From Telopea speciosissima (lineage: Eukaryota > Streptophyta > Magnoliopsida > Proteales > Proteaceae), in NCBI RefSeq assembly GCF_018873765.1, contig NC_057925.1, positions 4,599,568 through 4,663,567 of the forward strand: a stretch of 64,000 nucleotides of DNA, given 5' to 3'. Positions 23,091-33,652 of the stretch are shown in pieces. Under the pieces are notes generated by a model. It made no database searches. It was not told the DNA's origin and saw only the letters and a program-made list of their open reading frames with translations. Position 1 is the stretch's first letter; each line of letters opens with the position of its first letter. Position numbers and translations under genes: made by a program.

Positions 23091-24030
23091 CGGTTTCGAC
23101 CAGCCAGAAATCGAAATATGATCGAAACTTGGAATTTTTCCCAACCAACTCGAGGTGGTGGTTTCAAGGCCCAGAAATGCTATTTTTGCTTTGGTTTTTT
23201 ATAAACAACCTATTTTTGACATTCTAAACACAATGCATGAACTATTTTTACAAAAAAAAAAGGACACTCAAAATGGTACTTGTGGTTATTAACCCAAGTT
23301 TACTAGTGTACGCACAGTGTACTAAGAATCATAGTTGTCAAAGGAGTTTATATTTGTTATTTCATTTACTTAAGATATTATTCATAAATAAGAAAATACC
23401 CCCTATTTGAATCCAAAAAAATTAAAAAAATCAAATTCCAAAAGGATGAAAAGTCAACCTTCACGAACAAAAACTGGATTTTTTGGCGGTAGGTGCAATT
23501 TTCAACTTTTAAATGCTAGGGGTTTTCTCAAATCTTCAAATTCCATAAATCTTAATATGGTAAAACATTGCTAAACACCAAAAGTGCTGTAAAATATATA
23601 TTTATTTTGATATGGAAGAAAATATTTTCATTTAGAACGATTTTGACAGCATTTGTGCACACCAAATAAGGTTTGACCGGTACATAACTCCTTCAATATA
23701 AATAAGATTTAGACAATCTTGGAAGGCAGGCGGTGGCTTGAGGGCCACTAGGCAGAGGCATTGGGAGGCTGACGTGATCGACGCAAAAAAGATGCCCTAA
23801 AGGAGGGCAAAAAGGGCAATGGGGGTGGCGGCAATGGTACATGGTAGGGCGGCAGCAGTAGGTAGTATGGTGGTGGTTAGTGGTCAGTGATGGTTAGTGT
23901 GGTGCTACATGCATTAACACATGTTCAGTTAACCATGCTAAACCAAAAGGCCGAAGCCTCAGCAGTGGTAGTGACGGCAGCGGTGGTAGTGGCGGCAGTG
24001 AACTCTAAAAAAATCCCTAAGGGGATTGCT
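23091..24030. other. Mixed repeat debris inside A
   Basis: Starts with AACTCGGTTTCGACCAGCC-type words that recur in plant genomes as a dispersed repeat, then AT-rich DNA, then a G-rich GGTGGCGGCA-type stretch (23815-24000) that is probably A's own 5' leader. No gene supported. Confidence 0.4.
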
Positions 24031-24041
24031 CTCTAATACCA

Positions 24042-24045
24042 AGTT

Positions 24046-24088
<43 letters not shown>

Positions 24089-24282
24089 TTGGCTTGTCAA
24101 GATGACAGAGGCCACCACTTTATATATAATCAACAATTATTACAAATATGGAAGATTTACTCAGCAGAATTAACATGTGTATAATGAATCTAGACACTCT
24201 AGTGTACCTAGTTACATTACACACGTCAACAAGGGAACTAAAGAGAACGAACCGAACCAGGTCAATCCCAAATCCTTCAACA
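24042..24282 (-). repeat. 5' LTR of A
   Basis: 241 bp, matching 19321-19525 closely apart from the shorter GA tract. It is immediately followed on the minus strand by the primer-binding site TGGTATTAGAG. Confidence 0.8.
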
Positions 24283-24287
24283 ATCAC

Positions 24288-25242
24288 CCATATTCTGTCC
24301 CCCCCCCCCCCCAACTCTCCATCAAATAACGAGTCCAGATCACCTACACATATAGTCCTTTCTTGACACTTGTCCTACCTCTGACAGAGACTTGCTTCTA
24401 TTATCTATTTTTTTTCTATCATCTTTTGATTTGATGCCTTTTAGAATGATCCCTGAAGCTCAAGATGAGAGATATCCCCTGCTGACCGTGGCCCGCTGTC
24501 CTCGTCATCCTGGCCTGCATCTCCCCCCTACCACCTCCAGCAGCAATCCTTCCCATAGCCCCCCCTCCTGCCCCGATCTCCCACAGAGGTGCAAACCAAG
24601 GATGGTAAACGAACCCACAAAGGGTTCAATTCAACCTCCATCTTCTTCAATGACATATTGAGACTCCAGGGCCAAACGATTAAGGGTTTAACTCCAAAAA
24701 TCCAAGGGCCTGCTTCCACAATTCTTTGGACTCAACCGAAAGATTCATTTAAGAAAAAAATATCTTTACATACTTTCAGTTTGGACCTTAACTATGTCAG
24801 TAGAAGGAGAATGAAAGATTCATATTATTAAGATTCGGATTCACTTGTTGGGGTGACCGGCAATTGTAATGGGAGTAATTGTTGAGTGTTCTGCTCTCAA
24901 CTAATGGAGGCGGTGGATGTGGACGTGGCAATAAAAGTCACACCCACTGCCTTGTCTTTCTCTTTCTTAAGTGGTGAGCATTCCGGCGCCAGCACATGTA
25001 GTATTCCACCCAAAGACACAGAGACAGTGAGAGGGGGAGAGGAGAAAACAGAGAGATTGGTTGAGTGAAGGACAAGTAAGAGAAAGTTACCTGTTACTTA
25101 TCAAATTACTTTAAAGGAAAAAATTTGAAAAAAAAAAAGATAATAGATGAAACTCTCTCCGTTATTGGTAGGACATGTGTCATCTTACCACCGTACATAA
25201 AGAGTAATTACTCTCCACGTACGGAGAGTTGATCTGTGCTCT
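24288..25242. other. Intergenic, nothing recognised
   Basis: A C run lies at 24300-24312. Short proline- and serine-rich frames at 24392-24831 show no recognisable domain. A small foldback with CTCTCCGT / ACGGAGAG lies near 25155-25230. Confidence 0.4.
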
Positions 25243-26100
25243 CTTTTAAAGCCTTTGTATTGTCCTTTCAATTTGGCATGAATCGTTCCTAGTTTTTATG
25301 GGGCCTCACGATGAAGGCGTCCGCCAACAATCACAGACAAAATGACCTTAAATGGCCAAAACCCTGTACAAACCTGGTATTTGTTGGGTCTCAAGAGGGG
25401 TTAATTGGAGATGGACCTATCCTTTGGCAACTTTTGCATAAAGTGGCCACTCTCAGACTCAATCAAATGTCTTTATGCTGCCAGCTTGAGTTTTTGCTAT
25501 TGCACCAAGCTACAAACCCTAATCATCATGGCAAAAATGACAATAGTGGAAAATACAACAAATGTGATGAACTAATGGTAAGGAAAACCATAGAGCAGGC
25601 ACTTAAATTCATGGTAAGACTAGAGATTGGCTAAGGCAAAACCACATTGATTCTAAGTTGGAGTCACTATCTCGAAGAGCAAAAAGCTAGAAGGCCTGAT
25701 CTGGTAGATCACAAGCTAATATATCAATTGATTCCATGCGTCTGTATATCAGAGATTTAAGTCTATGGTTGAGAATAGTATGAGATAAAAAGTGTAAATT
25801 ATAACCGTCTACATCAGTATTGCTCAGAGAGCAACAAAGCCGAAAACACAGCCATTTTAACTTTTAAGGGGAAAAAATTCCCATGTAGCAAATGTACCAT
25901 ATGCCCTCTCATATGGGTTTAATAAAAATTATTTTCTTTCTCCTCCCTCGACCATGTGGAATCCATGTGGATGATACCAATCCCTGACCACCATTGGTGT
26001 AGCGTGGGAGATTCCCCCCCCCCCCAAAAAAAAAAAACACTGGCAGCATGGGAAACCCTCTCCCCCATTTTAAATACCAGGACGCAAATTGTTACAAAAT
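25243..26100. repeat. Segmental duplication, copy 2
   Basis: Homologous to 16523-17287 (see that entry), in the same orientation about 8.7 kb away. It is interrupted by the MITE at 25861-26064; homology resumes with TAAATACCAGGACGCAAA. Confidence 0.8.
25861..26064. mobile_element. MITE, GGGGAAAA family, in duplication copy 2
   Basis: About 204 bp, with GGGGAAAAAATTCCCATG near the left end and CATGGGAAACCCTCTCCC at the right. CCATTTTAA flanks it at 25852-25860 and 26065-26073. The uninterrupted site CCATTTTAA occurs once in copy 1 (17261-17269), which is strong evidence for a 9-bp target duplication. A seven-base CTTTTAA precedes the left terminus and blurs the exact start. Confidence 0.75.
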
Positions 26101-26411
26101 AAGAGTTGAATAACCCGGATCAAAGTAGAAGAACGAGAAAAGAGGAGGGAAGAGAGGAAACATAAGAGATAGAAAATAAGGGAAAGAAAGCTCACCGTTT
26201 TAGTTAGTTCTACAACCGTAAGACACTCCATCATATTTGTAATAAAAGAGTCAAGTACAGCAAGAAAAGTTTGTAGACTATAATTACCCTACGGTAGACA
26301 ACACAATAGACTAAGATAATAGACAATAATTAAGAACCAGTAACTATAACTAATAAATAAGAACCACAACTAATAGACAAAGACCATAACTAACACCTAG
26401 CAACTTTAACA

Positions 26412-26856
26412 TGTTAGGAACATGGGTAGACCTAATCCTCAAACGCTAGCCGTTAAGGAGAAGGTGCCCAAGTACCTATTAACTCCCCACATTCTCCATT
26501 CATATCCGATGTGGGACTACTTTTTCCATCTACCGCGTGGAACCCCACAATCTCCCTCTGCACGTGGGAGCTACCAAGATCTTCCCCATCTCCCCCTCCA
26601 CACGGGAGCATCTGAGATAACACCAGGTTCCCATGCCCAGGCTTTGCCTCAAGTTTGGCCCTACCACACCCTGGCCCTACCGCAACCTTGGCTCTGATAC
26701 CACTTGTTAGGGACTTGAGTAGAACTCATCCTCAAAAAACTAGCCGTTAAGGAGAGGGTGCCCAAGTACCTATTAACCCCCCTATACACACACACACACA
26801 TTCCCCATTCATATCCGATGTGGGACTATTTTTCCTGCCTTCTGTGTGGAACCACA
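26412..26856 (-). mobile_element. TRIM-like miniature LTR element
   Basis: Two direct repeats, 26412-26549 (138 bp) and 26705-26856 (152 bp), share TAGCCGTTAAGGAG, GTGCCCAAGTACCTATTAA and CATATCCGATGTGGGACTA. The primer-site complement GCTCTGATACCA is at 26691-26702 beside the right repeat. A purine tract complement (TCTCCCTCTG) is at 26551-26560 beside the left one. The internal part is only about 155 bp and non-coding. This matches a terminal-repeat retrotransposon in miniature read on the minus strand. The right repeat is longer because of a CA microsatellite near 26790-26800. Confidence 0.8.
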
Positions 26857-27438
26857 ACATGACACTCTCCCTCAAGCTGGAGCATATATATATCTCCTAT
26901 GCTCCAGCTTTGTACAACAAAAACAGAATAATATTCAGAGCCAAACTTGAATATATATAACCATCATAGAAGCCAGTGGATATCAATAACAGAAATGCAT
27001 GAGAAATCTTCTTCCAATCACAACACTTGATAAACATATCAACCACCAACAGCGACAAAAGAGAAATAATCTTCATAAAGAAGAAATCCAGATAACAACA
27101 TAAGAGGCAGAAAATATCAGCCACAGGCAAGAAATCAGCAGCAGTTGGAGATGAACAAATCATCGTTGCAAGCTAGAAACCATTAACAACAATAGCAAAA
27201 GCCCAGGAAATAGCAGCAGTCAAAGATGAACAAATCATCATTGTGGGCCATAAATCTGAAATCCACAACTAGAAGAACTTCAGACAAATAGTAGAGAAAT
27301 CTTCAACAAGAACTCCAGGCAGATAAGAAATTTTCAATAAGAAGAAATCCACAATAACAAATCTTCAATAAAAAGACAAACATATAATCTTCAATAAGAA
27401 TACAGTAAATAATCTTCAATAAGAAGACAGATACATAA
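26857..27438. other. Non-coding, probable LARD-like element, left part
   Basis: CTCTCCCTCAAGCTGGAGC at 26865-26883 is the complement of a copia-type purine tract directly outside the TRIM repeat. The rest is A-rich, with repeated AATCTTCAATAAGAAG words. Similar style resumes to the right of the nest (59878-61060), so the nest appears to have landed in one older non-coding LTR element. No protein is encoded. Confidence 0.45.
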
Positions 27439-27443
27439 TCTTT

Positions 27444-27548
27444 TGTTTGATTGAGAGGAATGACTGAGCTGCTAGTGTGACAGCCCTATTCTTTTTATAA
27501 TAAGTGACAGAAAGGTACAAGTACACTAATGCCTCAATGGACAGATTT
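27444..27548 (-). repeat. 3' LTR of E, distal part
   Basis: TGTTTGATTGAGAGGAATGA to GGACAGATTT. It is interrupted by element C; the remaining 36 bp are at 35928-35963. Confidence 0.88.
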
Positions 27549-27775
27549 TGTTAAGAATAGTTGTTTCAGGGGTATACTTGTACATAAACCCCTTTTTATG
27601 TATTCTATGTGTTATTTGTATTAGGCTAAGGGCCTGAGTGTAATTAAATATTCTTTTCAATATAAGGCTGTTTGTCTCTAGTTGAGAGAGATAACAGATT
27701 ACACCAAATCGTGTTTGAACTTTGTGTCTCTTGGAGCTTTTCTTCTTTCTTCTCTTTTTACTCTAAAACCTAACA
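27549..27775 (+). repeat. 5' LTR of C
   Basis: 227 bp, TG...CA type. The same family as the LTRs of K on the opposite strand (shared TAAGAATAGT.GTTTCAGGGGT). Confidence 0.95.
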
Positions 27776-28320
27776 TGGTATTAAAGCAATTTGTTCCTGG
27801 AGTTTGAAGGTGTTTGAAGGTTGCGTGGAAGGCTAGAGTTAGCTTCCATCTCCTTGTTCTTGCTGGTTTTGCGAAGGAAACCTTAGGGTATCTTCACCAA
27901 GCTGTTTCTTCCTTGTTTGACAACCAAATAGAGAGCAACCAGATGCTCTAGCTTCGTTTGGAAGTCCCCTTTCTTGCCATTTGATCATCTCAAGTCTACT
28001 GGCAGCATCAGAGGATAGAATCTGAGTTTCGGCCAGACACATTCTGCACCCTTTTCCGCCAGTTAGAGTTCTTGAAGTGATCCAGCTCTTCGATAGAGCT
28101 TTGTCTGCTACATTCATTGGGCCATTCAGCATCGTTTTTGGGTAAGGAAGACTTGCCCTTGTTGCTCCGCTGCTGTTTGCTGCTTTGTTGAGGTTTTACA
28201 AGCCTTTTTCAGTTTTCTGGTCTCTGTTTTTACCTCTTTTTTACTGCTGTGTTCAAGGGGCAGTTGTTGTGGTTGGAATACAGTTGTTTGGACTTACCAA
28301 GTATTTGATTTAAGGTCAAT

Positions 28321-30643
28321 ATGGGTGACAAAAATGTGGAAACAGCCTTGCCTTTGTCTGCAGACCAAATTGCTGCATCACCCTCTGTTCCTTCATATGA
28401 GAACCCAAATGTGCAGCTTCCCATTGTCAAGTTGGACAATACCAATTACCTAGATTGGTCCCGATCCATGAAACTGATCCTTAGGCGTAGGGGAAAGATG
28501 GGGTACATAAATGGCAACATCAAGGCTCCTCTTCCTACCGACCAAGGGTATTCCAAATGGGACACTGAGAACTCTCTTGTGATGGCTTAGCTTCTTTTCT
28601 CAATGAAGCCTGAGATTGGACGGAGATTTATTGGTAAGGAGACTGCCAAAGACATTCTTTGATCGTGTTGGAGACTCTACAAAGGTGTACCAACTTCTCC
28701 AACAGATTGTTAGCCTACGCCAGGGTGATAGAAGCATCTCTGACTACTATTGTCTTGTTGTGGGCCTGTGGGAGGAGTATGATCACTATAGAGATCTTCA
28801 GCTGTGTCCTGATGATGAAGTCAAGGTACACAGGTTGTTTGAGAAGGAGAGGATACTATTTCTTCTTGGTGGCCTGAATCCTGAATTTGAGCCTCTAAGG
28901 GTACAAATCCTTGGCCGACCTAGTCTTCCCTCACTGGAGGAGGTGTGTGGATATCTACAGAGTGAGGAAACCCGTAGGGGTGCCATGGGGACTAGTATCA
29001 ACCCCACTGTTGAGCGATCTACTCTTGTTTCTTCCACCTCTCAGGACTCCCCTAAGGGAGCTGATAAAGGTGCTGCTAAGGAATCTTCGAAGAGCCGATT
29101 CTTATGTGAACATTGTGGTAAATCTGGCCATACGAAGGACTTCTGTTGGGATCTCCATGGGAAGCCCCCTCTTGGTTCCTCTGGGGGACTGAAGGGACAG
29201 CGTAAGAAGGGGCCTAAGGCTCATGTTGGGGTCATTGAAGCTGATTCCTCTTCTCTTTCCCAAGCTGACATTGCTGCCTTTCGCTGGGTTGTAGCCCACC
29301 TGGATGGTTCACCAGCTGCTCCTACTTCTACTGCACTGCAGGCCTCTTCCTCCTCCGGCACCACACCTTGGGTTATTGACTCGGGTGCCACGGATCATAT
29401 GACTGGTAGGTCTCAACTATATAATTCCTATTCCGTTTGTTCTGGGAAAGATAAGGTAAAAATTGCTTATGGTTCATTCTCTTCCATCTCTAGTAAGGGA
29501 GATATCCAAGTTACACCTTGCTTACCCTTGAAGTCTGTTTTTCATGTTCCCAACTTTGCTACTAACCTTCTTTCTGTTAGCCAACTGACTAAATCCTTGA
29601 ACTGCTTTGTCACCTTCTTTCCTACCCATTGTCTTTTTCAGGATTTGGTGACAAGGAAGGTGATTGGCAGTGGTCATGAAGCTGATGGCTTATATGTTTT
29701 GGAGACTGGTGCTTCCCCTGCTGTACAACCTCAATCCTATGTTTGTGGGCAAGAAGGTGGACGTACTCAAGAGGATATTTTGCTTTGGCATCGTTGGTTG
29801 GGACACCCTTCTTTTTCTGTTATGAGAGAACAGTTACCTCACTCATTTACCTCCTTTCCAGTCTCTCATGTTTTTCTTTGTGAACCTTGTTTATTTGCCA
29901 AAAGTTGTAAAACAATTTATACATCCAATGGTAATCGATCTACTTCACCTTTTCATCTTATCCATACTGATGTTTGGGGGCCTTCCCCTGTTACCTCTTT
30001 GCATGGCTTCCGCTACTTTGTGTCTTTTATTGATGATTATTCTCGGGTTACTTGGGTGTACTTGTTGAAACACAAAAGTGATGTCCATGTTGCATTTACA
30101 AATTTTTATGAGTTAGTGTATACCCAAATTTCAAACCCGGATCCAAATTGTTCGTTTTGACAAAGGTGGGGAGTATATGTATAGTGGTTTGGAAACCTTT
30201 TTTTCTGACTATGGCATTATTCATCAGGTGACCTGTGTTGATACCCCACAACAAAATGGGGTGGCTGAAAGAAAAAATCACCATCTTCTTGAAGTGGCTA
30301 GGTCCCTTTGGTTTACCGTGCATGTTCCAAAAACCTTTTGGTCTGATGCCCTCCTCACTGTTGTCTTTCTTATTAATCATATGCCATCTAGTGTCTTGAA
30401 CTTCAAAGTTCCACTTGAGGTCTTACCTCCCTGTTCTTCTTCCTTCTCTCTTCCACAAAGGGTGTTTGGGTGTATTTGCTATATCCATATTAGCAAATCT
30501 GCCCGCACTAAATTGGATCCTAAGGCTTTAAAGTGCATTTTTCTTGGGTATTCCTCCACATCCAAAGGTTATAAGTGTTATCATCCCCCTATACGTCGGT
30601 GGCTTCTCTCCAAAGATGTACATTTCTTTGAAACTATTCCTTA
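28321..30643 (+). pseudogene. C gag-protease-integrase, broken
   Basis: The ATG at 28321 starts copia gag. A TAG at 28588-28590 stands where relatives have TGG. About 20 bases present in relative B are missing near 28654, shifting the frame. The long frame 28616-30160 then carries late gag, the CCHC zinc knuckle (29105-29146), the protease active site DSG (29378-29386) and the integrase HHCC and core start (HTDVWGP near 29965). A one-base frameshift near 30140 breaks integrase, which resumes at 30177 with PQQNGVAERKN. Reading is cut at 30643 by D. It is not functional as it stands. Confidence 0.9.
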
Positions 30644-31011
30644 TGTCGGAACCGCTTCCTCTAAAAGACCGACCTTGTAGGAAAGGGAGGAAACAATATG
30701 TATATCATACAGGAGCTCTAACACAGCGGACTATCCAAAGGGGGACACGAGTGGATAAAATAATTTTTTAACACCTGCCCGCTCCCATGGGGACTCGATA
30801 CCATGACCCCTGCCTACTCTGATACCATGTAGAAACCGCTTACTCTAAAAGGCCGACCTTGTAGGAAAGGAAGGAAACAATATGCATATCATACAGGAGC
30901 TTTTAACACGGCGGACTATCCAAAGGGGGACACGGGTGGATAAATAATTTTTTAACACCTGCCCGCTCCCAGGGGGACTCGATACCGTGACCCCTGCCTG
31001 CTTTGATACCA
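30644..31011. repeat. Two 184-bp tandem units at the left edge of D
   Basis: Units 30644-30827 and 30828-31011 are near-identical (GGCCGACCTTGTAGGAAAGG versus GACCGACCTTGTAGGAAAGG, and so on). Each begins TGT..GAAACCGC-like and ends with a primer-site complement (CTCTGATACCA or CTTTGATACCA). On the minus strand each unit therefore starts with a primer site and ends with an LTR-like ACA. Confidence 0.88.
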
Positions 31012-31414
31012 TGTAGAAAACCTAGGACCTGTAACCAATAACCTTAGAGAGGAGAATAGAGAGAAGAAAGAAGAAGAGAAGAGTAGCTGCAAGGGGAGGA
31101 GCCGTATGTGTTATCTTGCTTCCTCCCTCAAGTATCTTATTTATAATAAAACCATTACAATCATAAAAGGAAAAGGAAACTAAACCTAATCTAAAATAAG
31201 TAACCAACTTAGACTAGGAAACTGACTCCTAACTCCTAACAATTAAAAACATAAAACAATAAAGGAAACCATAATGGACTCAACCACAATAGGGACACTC
31301 CCCCAATCGTGGTACACTTCTCAACACTCCCCCTCAAGCTGGATTATACAAAGAACTAAAGAAAGAGGATCCAACTTGAACTCAAGAAAAAAAGAACTCC
31401 TAATAATGCTAACA
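31012..31414 (-). repeat. Left arm of D (inverted LTR)
   Basis: 403 bp, starts TGTAGAAAACCTAGG and ends AATGCTAACA. It is the reverse complement of 33245-33647 with a single difference seen (AAGTAACC versus GGTTACCT). Confidence 0.92.
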
Positions 31415-33244
31415 TGGTATCAAAGCCCTAACCAGTACCTGTTTCTCTCTGTTATTGCCGTTTTGAGAGTCGTTTTTGGGTTTCTAGTTTGAAGAAGAAA
31501 CCCTAGTTTATAGAAGAAGAAGAACTAGGGTTTCATATACCTTTGAAGATTTGTATGAAAATTCGTACCTGTTCTGCTGATGATTGAAGCCTAAGTTTGT
31601 TCCTACTGCTGGCCGTTCTGCTGGTTGTATAACTATTGATATCTGGTCACAATTTCTGGTTTCGATTCACTGGTTGTTGTTGATCGAAATTTATTCCTGA
31701 TTCTTCGACTGGGTTTGCTAGTCATGATTTGCTGAATCCAAACAAACCGACGCCTCTGCTGCAATAATCTCTGGTTTTCTTATTTACATTGCTAATTCTA
31801 TTTTCTGCTAATCGATATCCTGCTACTAACGTTGGCTGGGTTTTCCGCCTCTGATTGCTAGTTACAGAACCAGCTACTTTCGATGGTCGGAGAACTGATT
31901 GTGGTTTCTGTTTTCAAATATTCCTCGATTTATTTTCTTCTAATGGTGTTTATTGTTCTCACCTCTGCTGATGGAGTCTCTCGAGTCTTGTTATCTTTTA
32001 CTTTTGGACCTTGGTAGTGAGGTTGAAGACGATCACTGTCGTGGTATCTTTCCCTTTGGCTACAGCCAGCAAGATATTTGGTTACTTTCTTTTAATTGAC
32101 CATAATCCATTCAATCCCAATGACATCGTTCTTTGTTATATTCCATATTTTATCTTTTTCCTAATTTGCCCTTGCCTTTATGCTTAATTCAGCTTCTATT
32201 TATCACTTACATTTGCTTCCAAGATTGCCCCTACTTCATAACTGGTAATTCCTATTGCATCCCAGTGCTTCTTTGTTTACCAAAAGCCCTTGAAAAATTC
32301 TGGTTATTTACCAGATTGCCACTCCTCCCTTAAATTTGGCCTTGCTTATGCATATATATATATGTATGGATTTCATTTAAATTACAATTCTGCCATTCCC
32401 CTATTTGACTACCCAATTGACCCTTAAAATTCTGGTTTATTACCAGTTTGCCCTTTGGCTTGGATTGTATTTAAAAGTGGATTTCCACCAAATTACAGCC
32501 ATGCCATTTTTTTTCCAACACCTTTCTCTTTCAATAATTCTAATTCCCTTCATATCCCATACCTTTGGTAATTACCCATAACACCATTGGAAACTTCTGG
32601 TAAATTATAATTTTGCCATTCCTTCCTTTTTTACTTACCCATAGCACCTTTGGAAAATTTTGGAATATTATGTTTTTGCCCTATCTTTTACATTATCTCT
32701 ATTATGTCCACGTGTACTACACGTGAGGGGGGGGGATTATGTACAGAACACCTGCAGACATTGCAGAACGCAGAACTTGCAGGAACATTGGTGCAAAACA
32801 TAGATCAGTTTTCTCCACCATTGCCATTGGGTATCCTTCGTTATTGGGTTGAGTTTGCCCTAAGGGGGAGATTGAAGTATTGAAGAGTATTGAAGATAAT
32901 TGGTTGTTGCCTATTTGAGGACTTTCCGCTGCCTGATTCAGTTTGTTTTCGCTGCTTGCTGCTCTAGTTATTTCACTTCAAGATTCTGTGTCACTATGAC
33001 AATCTGAGATTCATCACTGGATAGCTATTGAAGATCGTTGAAAGCTGCCTTTTGTGGAAGACATTCCAGTCCCGGTTTGCTGATCTTGCCTGTCCAAATT
33101 TTGAAGATCTATTTTTTCAAGTTCTTGAAAGTTTATTTGGGAGCTGCATTCATATGTCAAGCTGGATTCTGCTGCACCTTAGTTTTTTTCCCATTTTGTT
33201 CAAGTTGGGCATTAGTACATTGTATGCGCCAACTTGAGGGAGAG

Positions 33245-33647
33245 TGTTAGCATTATTAGGAGTTCTTTTTTTCTTGAGTTCAAGTTGGATCCTCTTTCTT
33301 TAGTTCTTTGTATAATCCAGCTTGAGGGGGAGTGTTGAGAAGTGTACCACGATTGGGGGAGTGTCCCTATTGTGGTTGAGTCCATTATGGTTTCCTTTAT
33401 TGTTTTATGTTTTTAATTGTTAGGAGTTAGGAGTCAGTTTCCTAGTCTAAGTTGGTTACCTATTTTAGATTAGGTTTAGTTTCCTTTTCCTTTTATGATT
33501 GTAATGGTTTTATTATAAATAAGATACTTGAGGGAGGAAGCAAGATAACACATACGGCTCCTCCCCTTGCAGCTACTCTTCTCTTCTTCTTTCTTCTCTC
33601 TATTCTCCTCTCTAAGGTTATTGGTTACAGGTCCTAGGTTTTCTACA
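33245..33647 (+). repeat. Right arm of D (LTR)
   Basis: 403 bp, starts TGTTAGCATTATTAGG after a purine tract and ends GGTTTTCTACA. An internal GAGGGGGAGTGTTGAG at about 33325-33339 looks like a second purine tract plus LTR start inside the arm, so the arm may itself be composite. Confidence 0.9.
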
Positions 33648-33652
33648 CCTTA

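Larger units (their letters stand above)
30644..33647. mobile_element. Insertion D: LTR-type element with inverted arms
   Basis: 3,004 bp flanked by the perfect 5-bp duplication CCTTA (30639-30643 and 33648-33652); it starts TG and ends CA. Order: two 184-bp tandem units (30644-31011); left arm 31012-31414; primer-site-like TGGTATCAAAGC (31415-31426); non-coding middle; purine tract AACTTGAGGGAGAG (to 33244); right arm 33245-33647. The two 403-bp arms are inverted copies with only about one difference, where ordinary LTRs would be direct. A second primer-site complement (CTTTGATACCA, 31001-31011) lies outside the left arm. No gag or pol is present, so it is non-autonomous. Confidence 0.88.

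Noticed and set aside
24392-25068. Possible short secreted or proline-rich genes
   Set aside because: No start context, splice structure or recognisable similarity; flanked by repeat debris.
31022-33637. Two identical 61-codon frames on opposite strands
   Set aside because: They are the same stretch of the inverted 403-bp arms of D; no start codon context or domain.
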